Assembly: GCF_003116585.1 (NCBI RefSeq)
Contig: NZ_QEHM01000011.1
Coordinates: 102,267 to 166,266 of the forward strand
Direction: 5' to 3'
DNA length: 64,000 nucleotides
Source of the DNA: Albibacillus kandeliae
Lineage (GTDB): Bacteria; Pseudomonadota; Alphaproteobacteria; Rhodobacterales; Rhodobacteraceae
This document shows positions 55,482 to 63,905 of the stretch, in pieces; within the stretch, counting starts at the first letter, position 1, and every line of letters begins with the position of its first letter. Both the position numbers and the translations under genes were made by a program. Under the pieces are notes generated by a model. The model was not told where the DNA came from, did not search any database, and worked only from the letters and a program-made list of their open reading frames with translations.

Positions 55482-56414
55482 TCAGGCGCTGAGCTTGTCC
55501 TGGAAGAACGGCGCCAGCACGCTGACCGCCTCGTCGACGAACTTGGCGCCGTCATAGAGGTCCATGTGGTTCGCGCCCTCGACGACATGGAACTGTTTGT
55601 CGCCGCTGGCGGCCCGGTTGTAGAGGTCGTCGCTCATCCACTTGCTGCCCGCGGCGCTGCCCGCCACGATCTGCAGCGGCTGGGTCAGGAAGGCCTCGGC
55701 GAAGTTGTAGGCATCGTAGCTGATGAGCTGCGTCAGGCTGCGTGCGAGGCCATAGCCCGGGGCTGTCGCGCATTGCGCGCGCTGGGTGTGGTAGTATTCC
55801 CACGCCTGACGCAGCTCCTCGTTGGGGGCGTCTTCCTCTCTCAGCGGTGCCATCGGGATCTGCGCCAGATCGCCACCCGCAGCGAGCGCCTGCGCATCTG
55901 CCGTCCGTGCGGCAGAACCGGCCTCCAGGAAGGGCAGCGCATCGGCATCGGCCACGTCATTGTCCCAGCCATTGCGGAACATGGCGCCGATGTTCACCGC
56001 GCTGACCGTCCCAACAGCCTTGATCCGGTGATCGTTGATCGCCGCGTTGGCAGTGTAACCCGCACCCGCGCAGATCCCCATAGCTCCGATCCGGTCCGTG
56101 TCGACGTAACCCAGCGAGGTCAGGTGGTCGATCACCGCGCTGACATCCTCGGTGCGGATGTAGGGGTTTTCGAGCTGACGCAGGCTGCCGCCGGACTCAC
56201 CCTGGTAAGAGGCGTCGTAGGCGATGGTCACAAACCCCTGCTTGGCCAATTCCGCGGCATAGGTGCCGGCAGTCTGTTCCTTCACGCCACCACCGGGGTG
56301 AGAGACGACGATGGCCGGATACTTGGCGCCTTCGTCGAAACCCTCGGGCAGGTTGAGGATGGCCGACATCTCCACGTTCGGATTGTTGGTATTGGCGAAG
56401 GTGATCTTGGTCAT
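55482..56414 (-). CDS. Alpha/beta hydrolase with Cys nucleophile elbow (YcjY-like), paralog 2
   Basis: 310 residues. 'PAIVVSHPGGGVKEQT', 'VTIAYDASYQGESGGSLRQLENP', elbow 'GICAGAG' with Cys115, and late 'ANHMDLYDGAKFV' with the likely catalytic His. Clearly paralogous to the next gene (54442-55404). First gene downstream of the LysR divergent promoter, so probably under LysR control. Family members act on small esters or lactones; the real substrate is unknown. Confidence 0.86.
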   Translation of the reverse strand: MTKITFANTNNPNVEMSAILNLPEGFDEGAKYPAIVVSHPGGGVKEQTAGTYAAELAKQGFVTIAYDASYQGESGGSLRQLENPYIRTEDVSAVIDHLTSLGYVDTDRIGAMGICAGAGYTANAAINDHRIKAVGTVSAVNIGAMFRNGWDNDVADADALPFLEAGSAARTADAQALAAGGDLAQIPMAPLREEDAPNEELRQAWEYYHTQRAQCATAPGYGLARSLTQLISYDAYNFAEAFLTQPLQIVAGSAAGSKWMSDDLYNRAASGDKQFHVVEGANHMDLYDGAKFVDEAVSVLAPFFQDKLSA

Positions 56415-56498
56415 GGTCGTCTCCTTGGAGTTTGGGATCGAACCGATCCGTTGCTGTTGAAGCCAATATGACGCTTGAGCCGTTCAGTGATTAGTCGG

Positions 56499-56517
56499 TA
56501 AGTTCTTCATGAACCTA
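56499..56517. promoter_or_regulatory. Possible LysR operator
   Basis: Imperfect palindrome TAAGTTC-ttcat-GAACCTA (6 of 7 arm matches) just before the lysR-type start, inside the 118-bp divergent region. Place and symmetry suit a LysR binding site, though the strict T-N11-A form is not met. Confidence 0.35.
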
Positions 56518-56532
56518 TAAGTGAGGTGATAA

Positions 56533-57438
56533 ATGCGGCGCGAGGATATCGCCGACCTGACGGCTTTCGTGACTGTCGCCGAAGAGGGAAGCTTCACCAG
56601 GGCTGCGATCCGGCTGGGCATTTCTCAGTCGGCTCTGAGCCAGATCGTGCGCCGGCTCGAGGATCGCCTCGGACTGCGTCTTCTGTCGCGGACCACGCGC
56701 AGCGTCGCCCCCACCCCCGCCGGGGAACGGCTGGTGAGACGCCTCGGCCCGTTGCTCCGCGAGATCGACAGCGATCTGGCCGAACTCAGCGAGTTTCGGG
56801 ACACGCCGACAGGCAACATCCGGATCACCTCGGTCGAGCATGCGGCGAAGACTGTGCTCATGCCAGCCCTGGCAGACGTACTGCCCGGCTACCCGGACGT
56901 GAGTGTCGAGATCATCGTAGACTACGGGCTCGTCGATGTGGTGGCCGAGCGGTTCGATGCAGGGGTGAGGCTGGGCGAGCAGGTCGCGAAGGACATGATC
57001 TCGGTGCGTATCAGTCCCGAGATCCCGATGGCGATTGTCGCGGCTCCGTCCTATCTGGCTGAGCATGGTGTCCCGCTCACGCCGCAAGACCTTGTCGATC
57101 ACCGGGCCATCAACCTGAGACTGCCCTCGTCGGAAACCATCAATGCCTGGAGACTGTCAAAGGGCGGGGACGTGAAACAGGTGCGGATCGAAGGCGCGCT
57201 CAGCTTCAACACCATCGACCTGATCCGGCAGAGCGCTCTTCTGCGGCAAGGGCTGGCATATCTTCCCCGCGACCAGGTCGAGGACGATATGGCAAGCGGT
57301 GCGCTCGCGCAGGTCCTTGCGGATTGGACGCCACCCTTGCCGGGATACCACCTCTACTATCCGAACCGACGGCACAGCTCACCGGCGTTCCGACTGGTCG
57401 TCGACGCTCTCAAGGCCCGGCTACGGCAGCTCGGCTGA
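56533..57438 (+). CDS. LysR family transcriptional regulator
   Basis: 301 residues. The N-terminal helix-turn-helix is 'LTAFVTVAEEGSFTRAAIRLGISQSALSQIVRRLEDRLGLRLLSRTTRSVAPTPAG' in essence (residues 9-64), followed by the effector-binding domain with 'GNIRITSVEHAAKTVLMPALADVLPGYPDV'. It is divergent from the two hydrolases, the classical arrangement for a regulator and its targets. The inducer is unknown. Confidence 0.93.
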   Translation: MRREDIADLTAFVTVAEEGSFTRAAIRLGISQSALSQIVRRLEDRLGLRLLSRTTRSVAPTPAGERLVRRLGPLLREIDSDLAELSEFRDTPTGNIRITSVEHAAKTVLMPALADVLPGYPDVSVEIIVDYGLVDVVAERFDAGVRLGEQVAKDMISVRISPEIPMAIVAAPSYLAEHGVPLTPQDLVDHRAINLRLPSSETINAWRLSKGGDVKQVRIEGALSFNTIDLIRQSALLRQGLAYLPRDQVEDDMASGALAQVLADWTPPLPGYHLYYPNRRHSSPAFRLVVDALKARLRQLG

Positions 57439-57516
57439 CGGTGTTGGGATGACGCGACGAACGGCCCGTGTGGCGAGGGAAGCAGCCTGTTCCGCCGACC
57501 TCACTCCCTCATGGCC

Positions 57517-58722
57517 CTACGTCGGGGACGGTGCCCGCAAGTCCCGAACGGCGCGGTAGAGCGGCACCCCGATCTGCGAGAACAGCGCGATGCCCCAGCC
57601 GAGGTTGCCGATAATCGCGGGCACATAGGCGTGGATGAAAAACATGAAGACCGCCATGGCGACCCCGAAGAGCCTCAACCCGCCGCTGTGGTAGCGCCGG
57701 GTTTCGTCCCTCCCCTCGACCAGCAGCTGCAGCACCCAGAGCGCTGCGAGGAACGCGGCGAGCCCGATGGTGCCGAGCGCCCCGTAACCCGGCGGGTAGG
57801 GCTCGAGGAAGCCGACGTAGACCTCGCCCGCCAGCGCCACGCCGATGGTCACGGCAGCCCAGAGAATGACGATATGGGCGAACCAGTAGCACAGCATCAG
57901 CGGCACCGCGCGCGTCTTCAATTTGGCCATGCCAGCACTATCAAAGTAGATCCATGCCAACGCGAAGAGTGACAGCCCACCCATGACGAGATTGAAGAAG
58001 GTTCCAGGATAGGCCTCGTCTATGCCCTTGTCGGCCAGCGTGACACAGAGCTTGAAGAACCCCTCACCGAGCAAGATCAGCATCAACAGTCCGAACCGCT
58101 CCGACAGGTGGCCCAGTCGCGGCAAGAAACGCTCAAAGCGCAGCGTACCGATGCCCGGCAGCAGGTACTGCAATTGAATCATTACGACCCCTGCACCGAA
58201 GACCCAGTAGGCAAGCGGTCGCGGCAGGAAGCCCGAGACGGCAAACACCGCGGCCAGGACAAAGAAGTTCCGTCCCATCTCGGACGCCAGAGAGGTCGTC
58301 TCGGCGCCGATGTGCCGCGCCCGCCAATAGAGCCATGCGGTCAGGGCCCGATTGAGGGCGTAGCCAAGCGCAAAGAAGGGCCACCCGCCCTGTGCGACCT
58401 CGGGGATCGCCGCGGCGATGAACATCATGGTGACGATCTGCACCGCCATCGCGACGCGGTGGGGAATGTCGGTCGAGATGTAAAGGGAGTTGTAGATCGA
58501 GTTGTCGGCCCAAGCGAAGAAGATCGCAATGAAGACGAAGGTGTAGGTCCAGAACCCGCTCCAGTCGAGGTGGTGGGACAGGTAGTTGCCGAGCAGGAAG
58601 ATCGTAACCACGTGGACGAGGTCGTAGAAGAGCTCGACCCAATGCACGTGATTGCTTGCGCCCCCCTCGACATCCAGGTGGTGCCTGGGGCGGGTCCAGA
58701 TCGGAAAGTCCTTGAGCGGCAT
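57517..58722 (-). CDS. Low temperature requirement protein A (LtrA)-like membrane protein
   Basis: 401 residues with about ten membrane helices. 'HWVELFYDLVHVVTIFLLGNYL' near the N-terminus and 'GHLSERFGLLMLILLGEGFFKL' in the middle are the LtrA signature blocks. The family was named for cold growth in Listeria; its transport or other activity is not known. ATG 58722 has an AGGGAGAAG ribosome site. Convergent with the LysR gene. Confidence 0.88.
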   Translation of the reverse strand: MPLKDFPIWTRPRHHLDVEGGASNHVHWVELFYDLVHVVTIFLLGNYLSHHLDWSGFWTYTFVFIAIFFAWADNSIYNSLYISTDIPHRVAMAVQIVTMMFIAAAIPEVAQGGWPFFALGYALNRALTAWLYWRARHIGAETTSLASEMGRNFFVLAAVFAVSGFLPRPLAYWVFGAGVVMIQLQYLLPGIGTLRFERFLPRLGHLSERFGLLMLILLGEGFFKLCVTLADKGIDEAYPGTFFNLVMGGLSLFALAWIYFDSAGMAKLKTRAVPLMLCYWFAHIVILWAAVTIGVALAGEVYVGFLEPYPPGYGALGTIGLAAFLAALWVLQLLVEGRDETRRYHSGGLRLFGVAMAVFMFFIHAYVPAIIGNLGWGIALFSQIGVPLYRAVRDLRAPSPT

Positions 58723-59170
58723 GTCTTCTCCCTCGCGAGGCGATGTCACCCCTTTAGGGGTAGAGAAGGATCAGCAGGTCACAAAACTCTTTTTGGTTCG
58801 TGGAAGGTCCTGATCCTGAGCAATAGGACCGATCCGTTTGGCATCCGCGCATACGCGGATGGGTTATGGCGGCCTTGTCCGCTCTTTCGACCTTGGCGTG
58901 CCAGCACATGCCGCACGACGCCATCGGTGACCGGTTCAGGGAAGCTGCGCCGCGGCGAGACCGAGCCTGGCGATTGTCCGGAGAGGGCCGGAAGCCCCAT
59001 GTGCGAGAACATTCGCTGGGTGTGAACAGGCGTGAAAAACAGACCCGTAGCGGGGTGATCGGCGTTGTGTTGATAACCAAGCTTCCTCAGGTACTGCAGA
59101 TCATAATACATTTCGACAGCATGAAGGAAATTAGTAGATTTTCGTTTCCCAACGACAGCCCACCCTTCAC
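58723..59170. other. 448-bp gene-free region
   Basis: Holds copy 1 of a 67-bp direct repeat (58929-58995) and otherwise no convincing gene. A 110-residue minus frame (58779-59111) lacks a ribosome site and runs through the repeat, so it is not accepted. Confidence 0.55.
58929..58995 (+). repeat. 67-bp direct repeat, copy 1
   Basis: Begins GACCGGTTCAGGG and ends AGGGCCGGAAGC; 4 mismatches to copy 2 at 59891-59957. The copies lie in the same orientation and bracket the lipoprotein gene. Confidence 0.85.
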
Positions 59171-59746
59171 TTAGCGAGGAACGCTAAACACGGCGGATTC
59201 GACATAAACAAAGTTACGCGCATGCATCGCTACGAGCTGATTCTTGAAGTGGCAATCATAGAATGCCTCAGTCATCTTAACAGAAAGCTTTTCCTTTGTT
59301 CCACCAGAATAGAGTTCCGGCTTCGTGCCATCCTCACCACTAAAAACCCCCTCTCTGGGAAATGGCCCATAGCCGACCAGCGTCTTGGTTTCTCCAGCCG
59401 GTATTTCGAACTGCCTTGCTCTTTCCATGGCGGGATCATCGCCTAAAAAGAATTCATATACCGTCACTGGCCACAAACGAGCATTATCCGAAACGCGATT
59501 CACCGACACCCTCCACTCAGGGTCAGTCGTGCTAGGTTCATCCACGCATACGGATGACGTTCCGCTGTTAGAGATTCTGTAATCAACTTTTATTAATTCA
59601 CCGGATGGTCGCGCATCAATCACTGAAACCGAAACCTTCAATGCCTCCGAGAACGCAGTTGCTGAGACAGCGCCGTTGCATGACAATAGCGTGAGCAATG
59701 TCAACAGAGACACTCCAGCCTGAAGAACTGACTTCATTACTAACAT
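59171..59746 (-). CDS. Putative lipoprotein of unknown function
   Basis: 191 residues from ATG 59746, which has GGAG/AGGA upstream. A hydrophobic signal ends in 'LTLLSC', so Cys23 is probably lipidated. The mature part looks beta-rich ('LKVSVSVIDARPSGELIKVDYRISNSG', 'QFEIPAGETKTLVGYGPFP'), suggesting an immunoglobulin-like fold; no family is recognised. The gene is visibly more A/T-rich than the core region and lies between two direct repeats, pointing to acquisition. Confidence 0.65.
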   Translation of the reverse strand: MLVMKSVLQAGVSLLTLLTLLSCNGAVSATAFSEALKVSVSVIDARPSGELIKVDYRISNSGTSSVCVDEPSTTDPEWRVSVNRVSDNARLWPVTVYEFFLGDDPAMERARQFEIPAGETKTLVGYGPFPREGVFSGEDGTKPELYSGGTKEKLSVKMTEAFYDCHFKNQLVAMHARNFVYVESAVFSVPR

Positions 59747-59890
59747 CGTCCTGCTCCGCATACTGCTTAATCAACGATAGACAAAGTGCCCGGTACATAA
59801 TCCGCCTGGGATGTGATCCCATCGATTCCTTCAGATTTGCAGCCATTTCTATCGCATTACTTCTGGGTAATGAATTTCTTATCAGGTGAC

Positions 59891-59957
59891 GACCGGTTCA
59901 AGGAAGCCCCGCCGCGGCGAGACCGAGCCTGGCGATTGTCCGGATAGGGCCGGAAGC
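59891..59957 (+). repeat. 67-bp direct repeat, copy 2
   Basis: Begins GACCGGTTCAAGG and ends AGGGCCGGAAGC; same orientation as copy 1, 895 bp after it. Lies between the lipoprotein and AraC genes. Confidence 0.85.
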
Positions 59958-60019
59958 AATGCGGACCGAGAAGCACGAAGGCGGTCTTGGTTCGTGCCCC
60001 CTCCTCTTCTGCCCGCACA

Positions 60020-60982
60020 TCAATGACCGGCGGAATACTCCGCTGTTGCGGAGGCGGAGGCCATCGCATGTCGCATGTATCGGCCCGGCGGCATGCCCAC
60101 ATGGCGGCTGAACGCGGTGCTGAAGGTGCTGGCTGAGCCATAGCCGACTCGCTGCGCCACCTCATCGAGAGGGACGGTGCCAGAGGAGAGAAGATCCTTG
60201 GCGACGGCCATCCGCCAAGTCTGGAGATACTCCATCGGTCGCAGTCCGACGATGCGCGCGAAGCGTTCGAAAAAGGTGGAGCGGGACATGCCCGCCGCCA
60301 AGGCGAGCCCCTCGACAGTCCAGGAACGTTCCGTGTCTCCATGCATATGCCGCAGCGCGACCGCAATCCGGGCATCGGCCAGTCCGCGCAGCAGCCCCGG
60401 TTGCGCGGAGTCTTTGGGCACGGAGCGCAGGGCTTCGATCAACAGGATTTCCACCAACCGGGCCAGGATGAGGCTCCGACCAGCTTTCTCCTGCGCCGCC
60501 TCCTCGCCGACCATGCGTACCAGCTCCGTGAGCCTCGGCACGCCGCGGATGTGGATCATGCGTGGGAGCAGCGACACGAGCAGCGCGGCATCGGGAGAGG
60601 CGAAAGCGAAGTAGCCGCCGAACTGACGGACATCGGCGGGACCCTCGCGACGACCATAGCGCAGTTCACCCTCCTGGCCCGCGGCTTGTTCGGAATCGAT
60701 CAGAACCGGCGGTGCCGGTTCGAAACCGGACATGGTGAAGGCTGGGGTGGCCGGCAGCAGCACGAAGTCCCCGGCCTCCAACACCACTGGCGTCTCGCCT
60801 TCGACGGCGAGGCGACAGTTTCCCTCGGTTACTGCGCAAAACCCCGGCTGGCCGAAGGCGGTATAGCGCACCGCCCAACGCCCGGCGCCGCTGATGCTTT
60901 TCGAGAAGATGGCACGAGGGCGCAGAAGCGCGATCACCTGAGCAAGCGGATCGGCAGAGGCAGTGGACTTGGGGAGGCCCAT
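60020..60982 (-). CDS. AraC family transcriptional regulator with cupin sensor
   Basis: 320 residues. The first ~180 form a cupin-like AraC N-terminal domain ('GFCAVTEGNCRLAVEGETPVVLEAGDFVLLPATPAFTMSG'). The C-terminal ~100 carry two helix-turn-helix units: 'WTVEGLALAAGMSRSTFFERFARIVG' and 'PLDEVAQRVGYGSASTFSTAFSRHVGMPPGRY'. It is divergent from an SDR gene, with a long inverted repeat between them, so it likely controls that gene. The effector is unknown. Confidence 0.92.
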   Translation of the reverse strand: MGLPKSTASADPLAQVIALLRPRAIFSKSISGAGRWAVRYTAFGQPGFCAVTEGNCRLAVEGETPVVLEAGDFVLLPATPAFTMSGFEPAPPVLIDSEQAAGQEGELRYGRREGPADVRQFGGYFAFASPDAALLVSLLPRMIHIRGVPRLTELVRMVGEEAAQEKAGRSLILARLVEILLIEALRSVPKDSAQPGLLRGLADARIAVALRHMHGDTERSWTVEGLALAAGMSRSTFFERFARIVGLRPMEYLQTWRMAVAKDLLSSGTVPLDEVAQRVGYGSASTFSTAFSRHVGMPPGRYMRHAMASASATAEYSAGH

Positions 60983-60983
60983 T

Positions 60984-61029
60984 CGGACTATCTCAAACTA
61001 AACATGGATCATTGATCGGAGATAGTTCG
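60984..61029. promoter_or_regulatory. Inverted repeat in the araC-like/SDR divergent promoter region
   Basis: 11-bp arms CGGACTATCTC (60984-60994) and GAGATAGTTCG (61019-61029), matching at 10 of 11 positions, 24 nt apart. A smaller GATCATTGATC symmetry lies between. A good candidate operator for the AraC-type protein. The left arm starts just 2 bases outside the araC-like start codon. Confidence 0.5.
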
Positions 61030-61079
61030 ATCTACGCTTGCTAATCCTCGGTCGTCAACAGATTTGGCAGGAGACCGAC

Positions 61080-61823
61080 ATGAAGACCATTCTCATCAGC
61101 GGCAGCTCGTCCGGTTACGGGCTTGAGACCGCGCGTCACTTCCACGACCGGGGCTGGAATGTGATCGCCACCATGCGCAACCCGCAGGCCAGCCCCTTGC
61201 CGGCGTCCGAGCGCATCCGGGTTTTGCAGCTCGACATCACCGATCCCGACAGCATCGCCAGCATCGTCGAGGCCGCCGGTCCGATCGACGTTCTGGTCAA
61301 TAATGCAGGGATCGGCCTCGTGGGCGCCGTCGAGGCAACGCCGATGCCCCTGATCCGAAAGATTTTCGAGACCAACACCTTCGGCACGATTGCGATGACG
61401 CAGGCTGTGATCCCGCAGATGCGCGCGCGCCGCTCGGGGGTGATCGTCAATGTCACCTCGAGCGCTACGCTCGCATCGATGCCGCTCGCAGCGCTCTATA
61501 CCGCGAGCAAACAGGCGATCCAGGGCTTCACCGGCTCACTGGCACTCGAACTCGGTCATTTCGGGGTGAAGGCGCGTCTGGTTGAGCCGGGCTATGGTCC
61601 AACCACGCGCTTCGCCGCGAACAGCCTGTTCCGCCTCGAAGATCTGATCCCGGAAAGTTATGCGGACTATGCCGGGCCGATTTTCGAAGCCTTCGCCGCG
61701 CCAGAGGTGGTGACGCGCGAAATCGATGTCGCCGAGGCGGTCTGGCGCGCTGCTACTGATCCCACCGGCGGGTTGCATTATCCTGCCGGCCCCGATGCCG
61801 TGGCCCTGGCAGAAGCGGGCTGA
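61080..61823 (+). CDS. Short-chain dehydrogenase/reductase
   Basis: 247 residues, classical SDR: cofactor motif 'SGSSSGYG' at 7-14, 'NNAG' at 74-77, Ser127/128, and 'YTASK' with catalytic Tyr140 and Lys144. No signal peptide. AGGAG precedes the ATG. Such enzymes reduce or oxidise alcohols, ketones or related groups with NAD(P)H; the substrate is unknown. Divergent from the AraC regulator, probably its target. Confidence 0.92.
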   Translation: MKTILISGSSSGYGLETARHFHDRGWNVIATMRNPQASPLPASERIRVLQLDITDPDSIASIVEAAGPIDVLVNNAGIGLVGAVEATPMPLIRKIFETNTFGTIAMTQAVIPQMRARRSGVIVNVTSSATLASMPLAALYTASKQAIQGFTGSLALELGHFGVKARLVEPGYGPTTRFAANSLFRLEDLIPESYADYAGPIFEAFAAPEVVTREIDVAEAVWRAATDPTGGLHYPAGPDAVALAEAG

Positions 61824-62155
61824 CGGCAAGCGCGGGTCACGCTATCAACTGCGTGGCCCGCGCGCCTCGCCGACACGTCGACTACTGGCCGGCCGAGACA
61901 ACAGACCCGGCGGCTCGCCGCCGTCCAAACACGCCGCAGCGGACGGCCGCTTTTGTCTGCGCTCTGCCGCCCTTCCTTCGGTCCGGAGCGAAGGTACGCT
62001 TCCAACCCAGATTGGCGGATGCAGTCAAAGGCGCAACTGTCCACCTTGGAACGAAACGCTCGAACGCATGGCAGCCTATTCAAGTTGCCTTCGGGCTGGA
62101 AGTGTCCCACGCTATCCAGATTTGAGTAAACGATGGGACACAAAGGCTTCCGTGT
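61824..62155. other. 332-bp gene-free region
   Basis: Open frames on both strands here (for example 61778-62143 minus) lack ribosome sites and motifs and run into the SDR gene. No repeat matching other parts of the window was seen. I see no gene. Confidence 0.5.
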
Positions 62156-62632
62156 ATGAAGAGAATGCTTGGTACTGGTTTGCTTCTGGTCATTTCCGCA
62201 ACGATTTTGCTCTTCTCTTTATGGCCCGCCTCCAATGGCATCAGGCATTACACTGATGCCGAACTCGCGGGATTAACCTGTGCCGAGCTTTCTGAGAAGC
62301 ACGAGGAGGTCATCACTGCCTATCATGACGCATCAATTGCGTACTTCCGCAGAACAGGCGCATTTGAGGATGGGCTCGGGCTGCCAGAAGAAGCAGATCT
62401 GCCGATGATCAAAGTGATGACGCGCATCATCCGCGAAAATGGTCTCGCAGGGGTGGATCTGACCAAACCATTTTTTCATTCGTCATCTGCGGCAGCATCA
62501 AAGCAGCTATCCGCAGTATTTTCCGAATTCTCAGCGCTTTGCGCATCATATCCTGATATGGATGCCGCTGCAGCAGGGTTACGGGCCGCCGAGACGCTAG
62601 GCTTGACGCAGCCGCTCGCTATACCAGACTGA
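62156..62632 (+). CDS. Exported or membrane-anchored protein of unknown function
   Basis: 158 residues with an N-terminal hydrophobic segment (5-22) after 'MKR', an uncleaved anchor or signal. The rest is mostly helical, with 'YTDAELAGLTCAELSEKHEEVITAYHDASIAYFRRTG' and two cysteines that may form a disulfide. No family recognised. A/T content is higher than in the core genes. Next to another exported unknown and an IS end. Confidence 0.6.
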   Translation: MKRMLGTGLLLVISATILLFSLWPASNGIRHYTDAELAGLTCAELSEKHEEVITAYHDASIAYFRRTGAFEDGLGLPEEADLPMIKVMTRIIRENGLAGVDLTKPFFHSSSAAASKQLSAVFSEFSALCASYPDMDAAAAGLRAAETLGLTQPLAIPD

Positions 62633-62786
62633 CCCACCTCTGCGTGCAACACCTGGTCTTGGCCGCGATTAGGGATTTGATTTCAAAACCTGCATCGGCA
62701 CTGTGATTGCGTTTGGTGTGGAACCTGTTCATCAGCGTCGGGATATAGAACTGCATTTCAAAAGGGTTGTGCGATTGAGATACGAT

Positions 62787-63782
62787 GTGAAGGGCAGCGT
62801 GTTGTGCATGATGGGCATACTGGCGACGGGAGCGGAGGCAGGTTGCCCGCAAGGACAGGAAACATTCACTTCCTGCCAGATTGCAGGCCATGACACCGAA
62901 GTCTTCGTGTGTTTCGATAACCAGACTGTCACCTACAGCTACGGCCCGATTGGCGGGCCAGCGGATCTCACCCTGTCTGAGCCCATTGAACGCGTGAATT
63001 TCGAGCCGTGGTCGGGGCTCGGCACGGCGATCAGCGAGTCAGTCACCTTCTTCAATCAGGATTACGGCTATAGTGTTGGGGGCGGTTTTGAACGTCCGTT
63101 CTCTGAGGAGGAGATGCAGCGCACGCAAACGCGCTTTGGGTGGGTTGAAGTGACCGAGAACGGCGAACGGGTCGCCAGCCTTGAATGCATCCCCGAAACC
63201 GTCACCTACGGCTTTGGCGGCGGGCTCCATGATGCCAAATTGGCAGCTGGCCAAACCTGGGATTGGGTTTCCAAGACATGGATATCGGATGCTGTTTCAT
63301 CGGCCTCAATGCCGATCCTGGTAACAACACGTCAGTATGGCGTCGAATTTGATTGCCTTCCCACATCGGAGTTCAGCCTCAATGGTATAAGGATGAGCGC
63401 GTCGTTGGACGCACTCAGTACGCTCGGAACACCGATGGCCACCGACGAAACTTCGTTCAGTGATGAACCAATTGACAGGCTGGCACTTACTGGAGCGAGT
63501 ATTGATTTTTCCCGAGGCGACCTTATCACGATGTCCGCCACCTCGCCGACCTGGCAGATGCCTTCGGGCCTCAGGGTCGGTCTGACCCGTGGGGAGGTGG
63601 TTCGCATTCTTGGACGCGTGCCCGCCGGATACACTGCCATATCGCAAGATTTCACCATACCGTCCTGCCCCGAAATGCCCGATGCCAACTCTGCGGATGG
63701 TTACGGGAAATGGTTTGCTCTGATCGAATTCGGACAAGACAAGCGTGTGAGCAAGATAGCCCTTGTGACTTCAGCGCAATAG
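62787..63782 (+). CDS. Exported protein of unknown function with BamE-like C-terminal motif
   Basis: About 331 residues from a GTG at 62787, which gives a plausible signal peptide ('MKGSVLCMMGILATGAEA'). Other starts (62703 GTG, 62808 ATG) are possible. A Cys-containing beta-rich middle follows. Near the end, 'GLRVGLTRGEVVRILGRVPAG' resembles the short motif of BamE/SmpA-like folds. No family is certain. The neighbour upstream is also exported and unknown; the two may work together. Confidence 0.6.
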   Translation: MKGSVLCMMGILATGAEAGCPQGQETFTSCQIAGHDTEVFVCFDNQTVTYSYGPIGGPADLTLSEPIERVNFEPWSGLGTAISESVTFFNQDYGYSVGGGFERPFSEEEMQRTQTRFGWVEVTENGERVASLECIPETVTYGFGGGLHDAKLAAGQTWDWVSKTWISDAVSSASMPILVTTRQYGVEFDCLPTSEFSLNGIRMSASLDALSTLGTPMATDETSFSDEPIDRLALTGASIDFSRGDLITMSATSPTWQMPSGLRVGLTRGEVVRILGRVPAGYTAISQDFTIPSCPEMPDANSADGYGKWFALIEFGQDKRVSKIALVTSAQ

Positions 63783-63905
63783 GTGATTGCGCAGCGTCAG
63801 ACACGGGCTATGCCGGGCAAAGGCAAACGAACCTGACTGCCCCGGATCGTGGCCCAACCTATCTGTTGAAGCTTGACCTGCCCCCCGCGAAATCCCTCAT
63901 CGTAG

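Noticed and set aside
58779..59111. 110-codon minus frame after the LtrA gene
   Set aside because: Runs through a dispersed 67-bp repeat and lacks a ribosome site.
61726..62256. Frames on both strands between the SDR gene and the exported protein
   Set aside because: Overlap real genes out of frame and show no motif.
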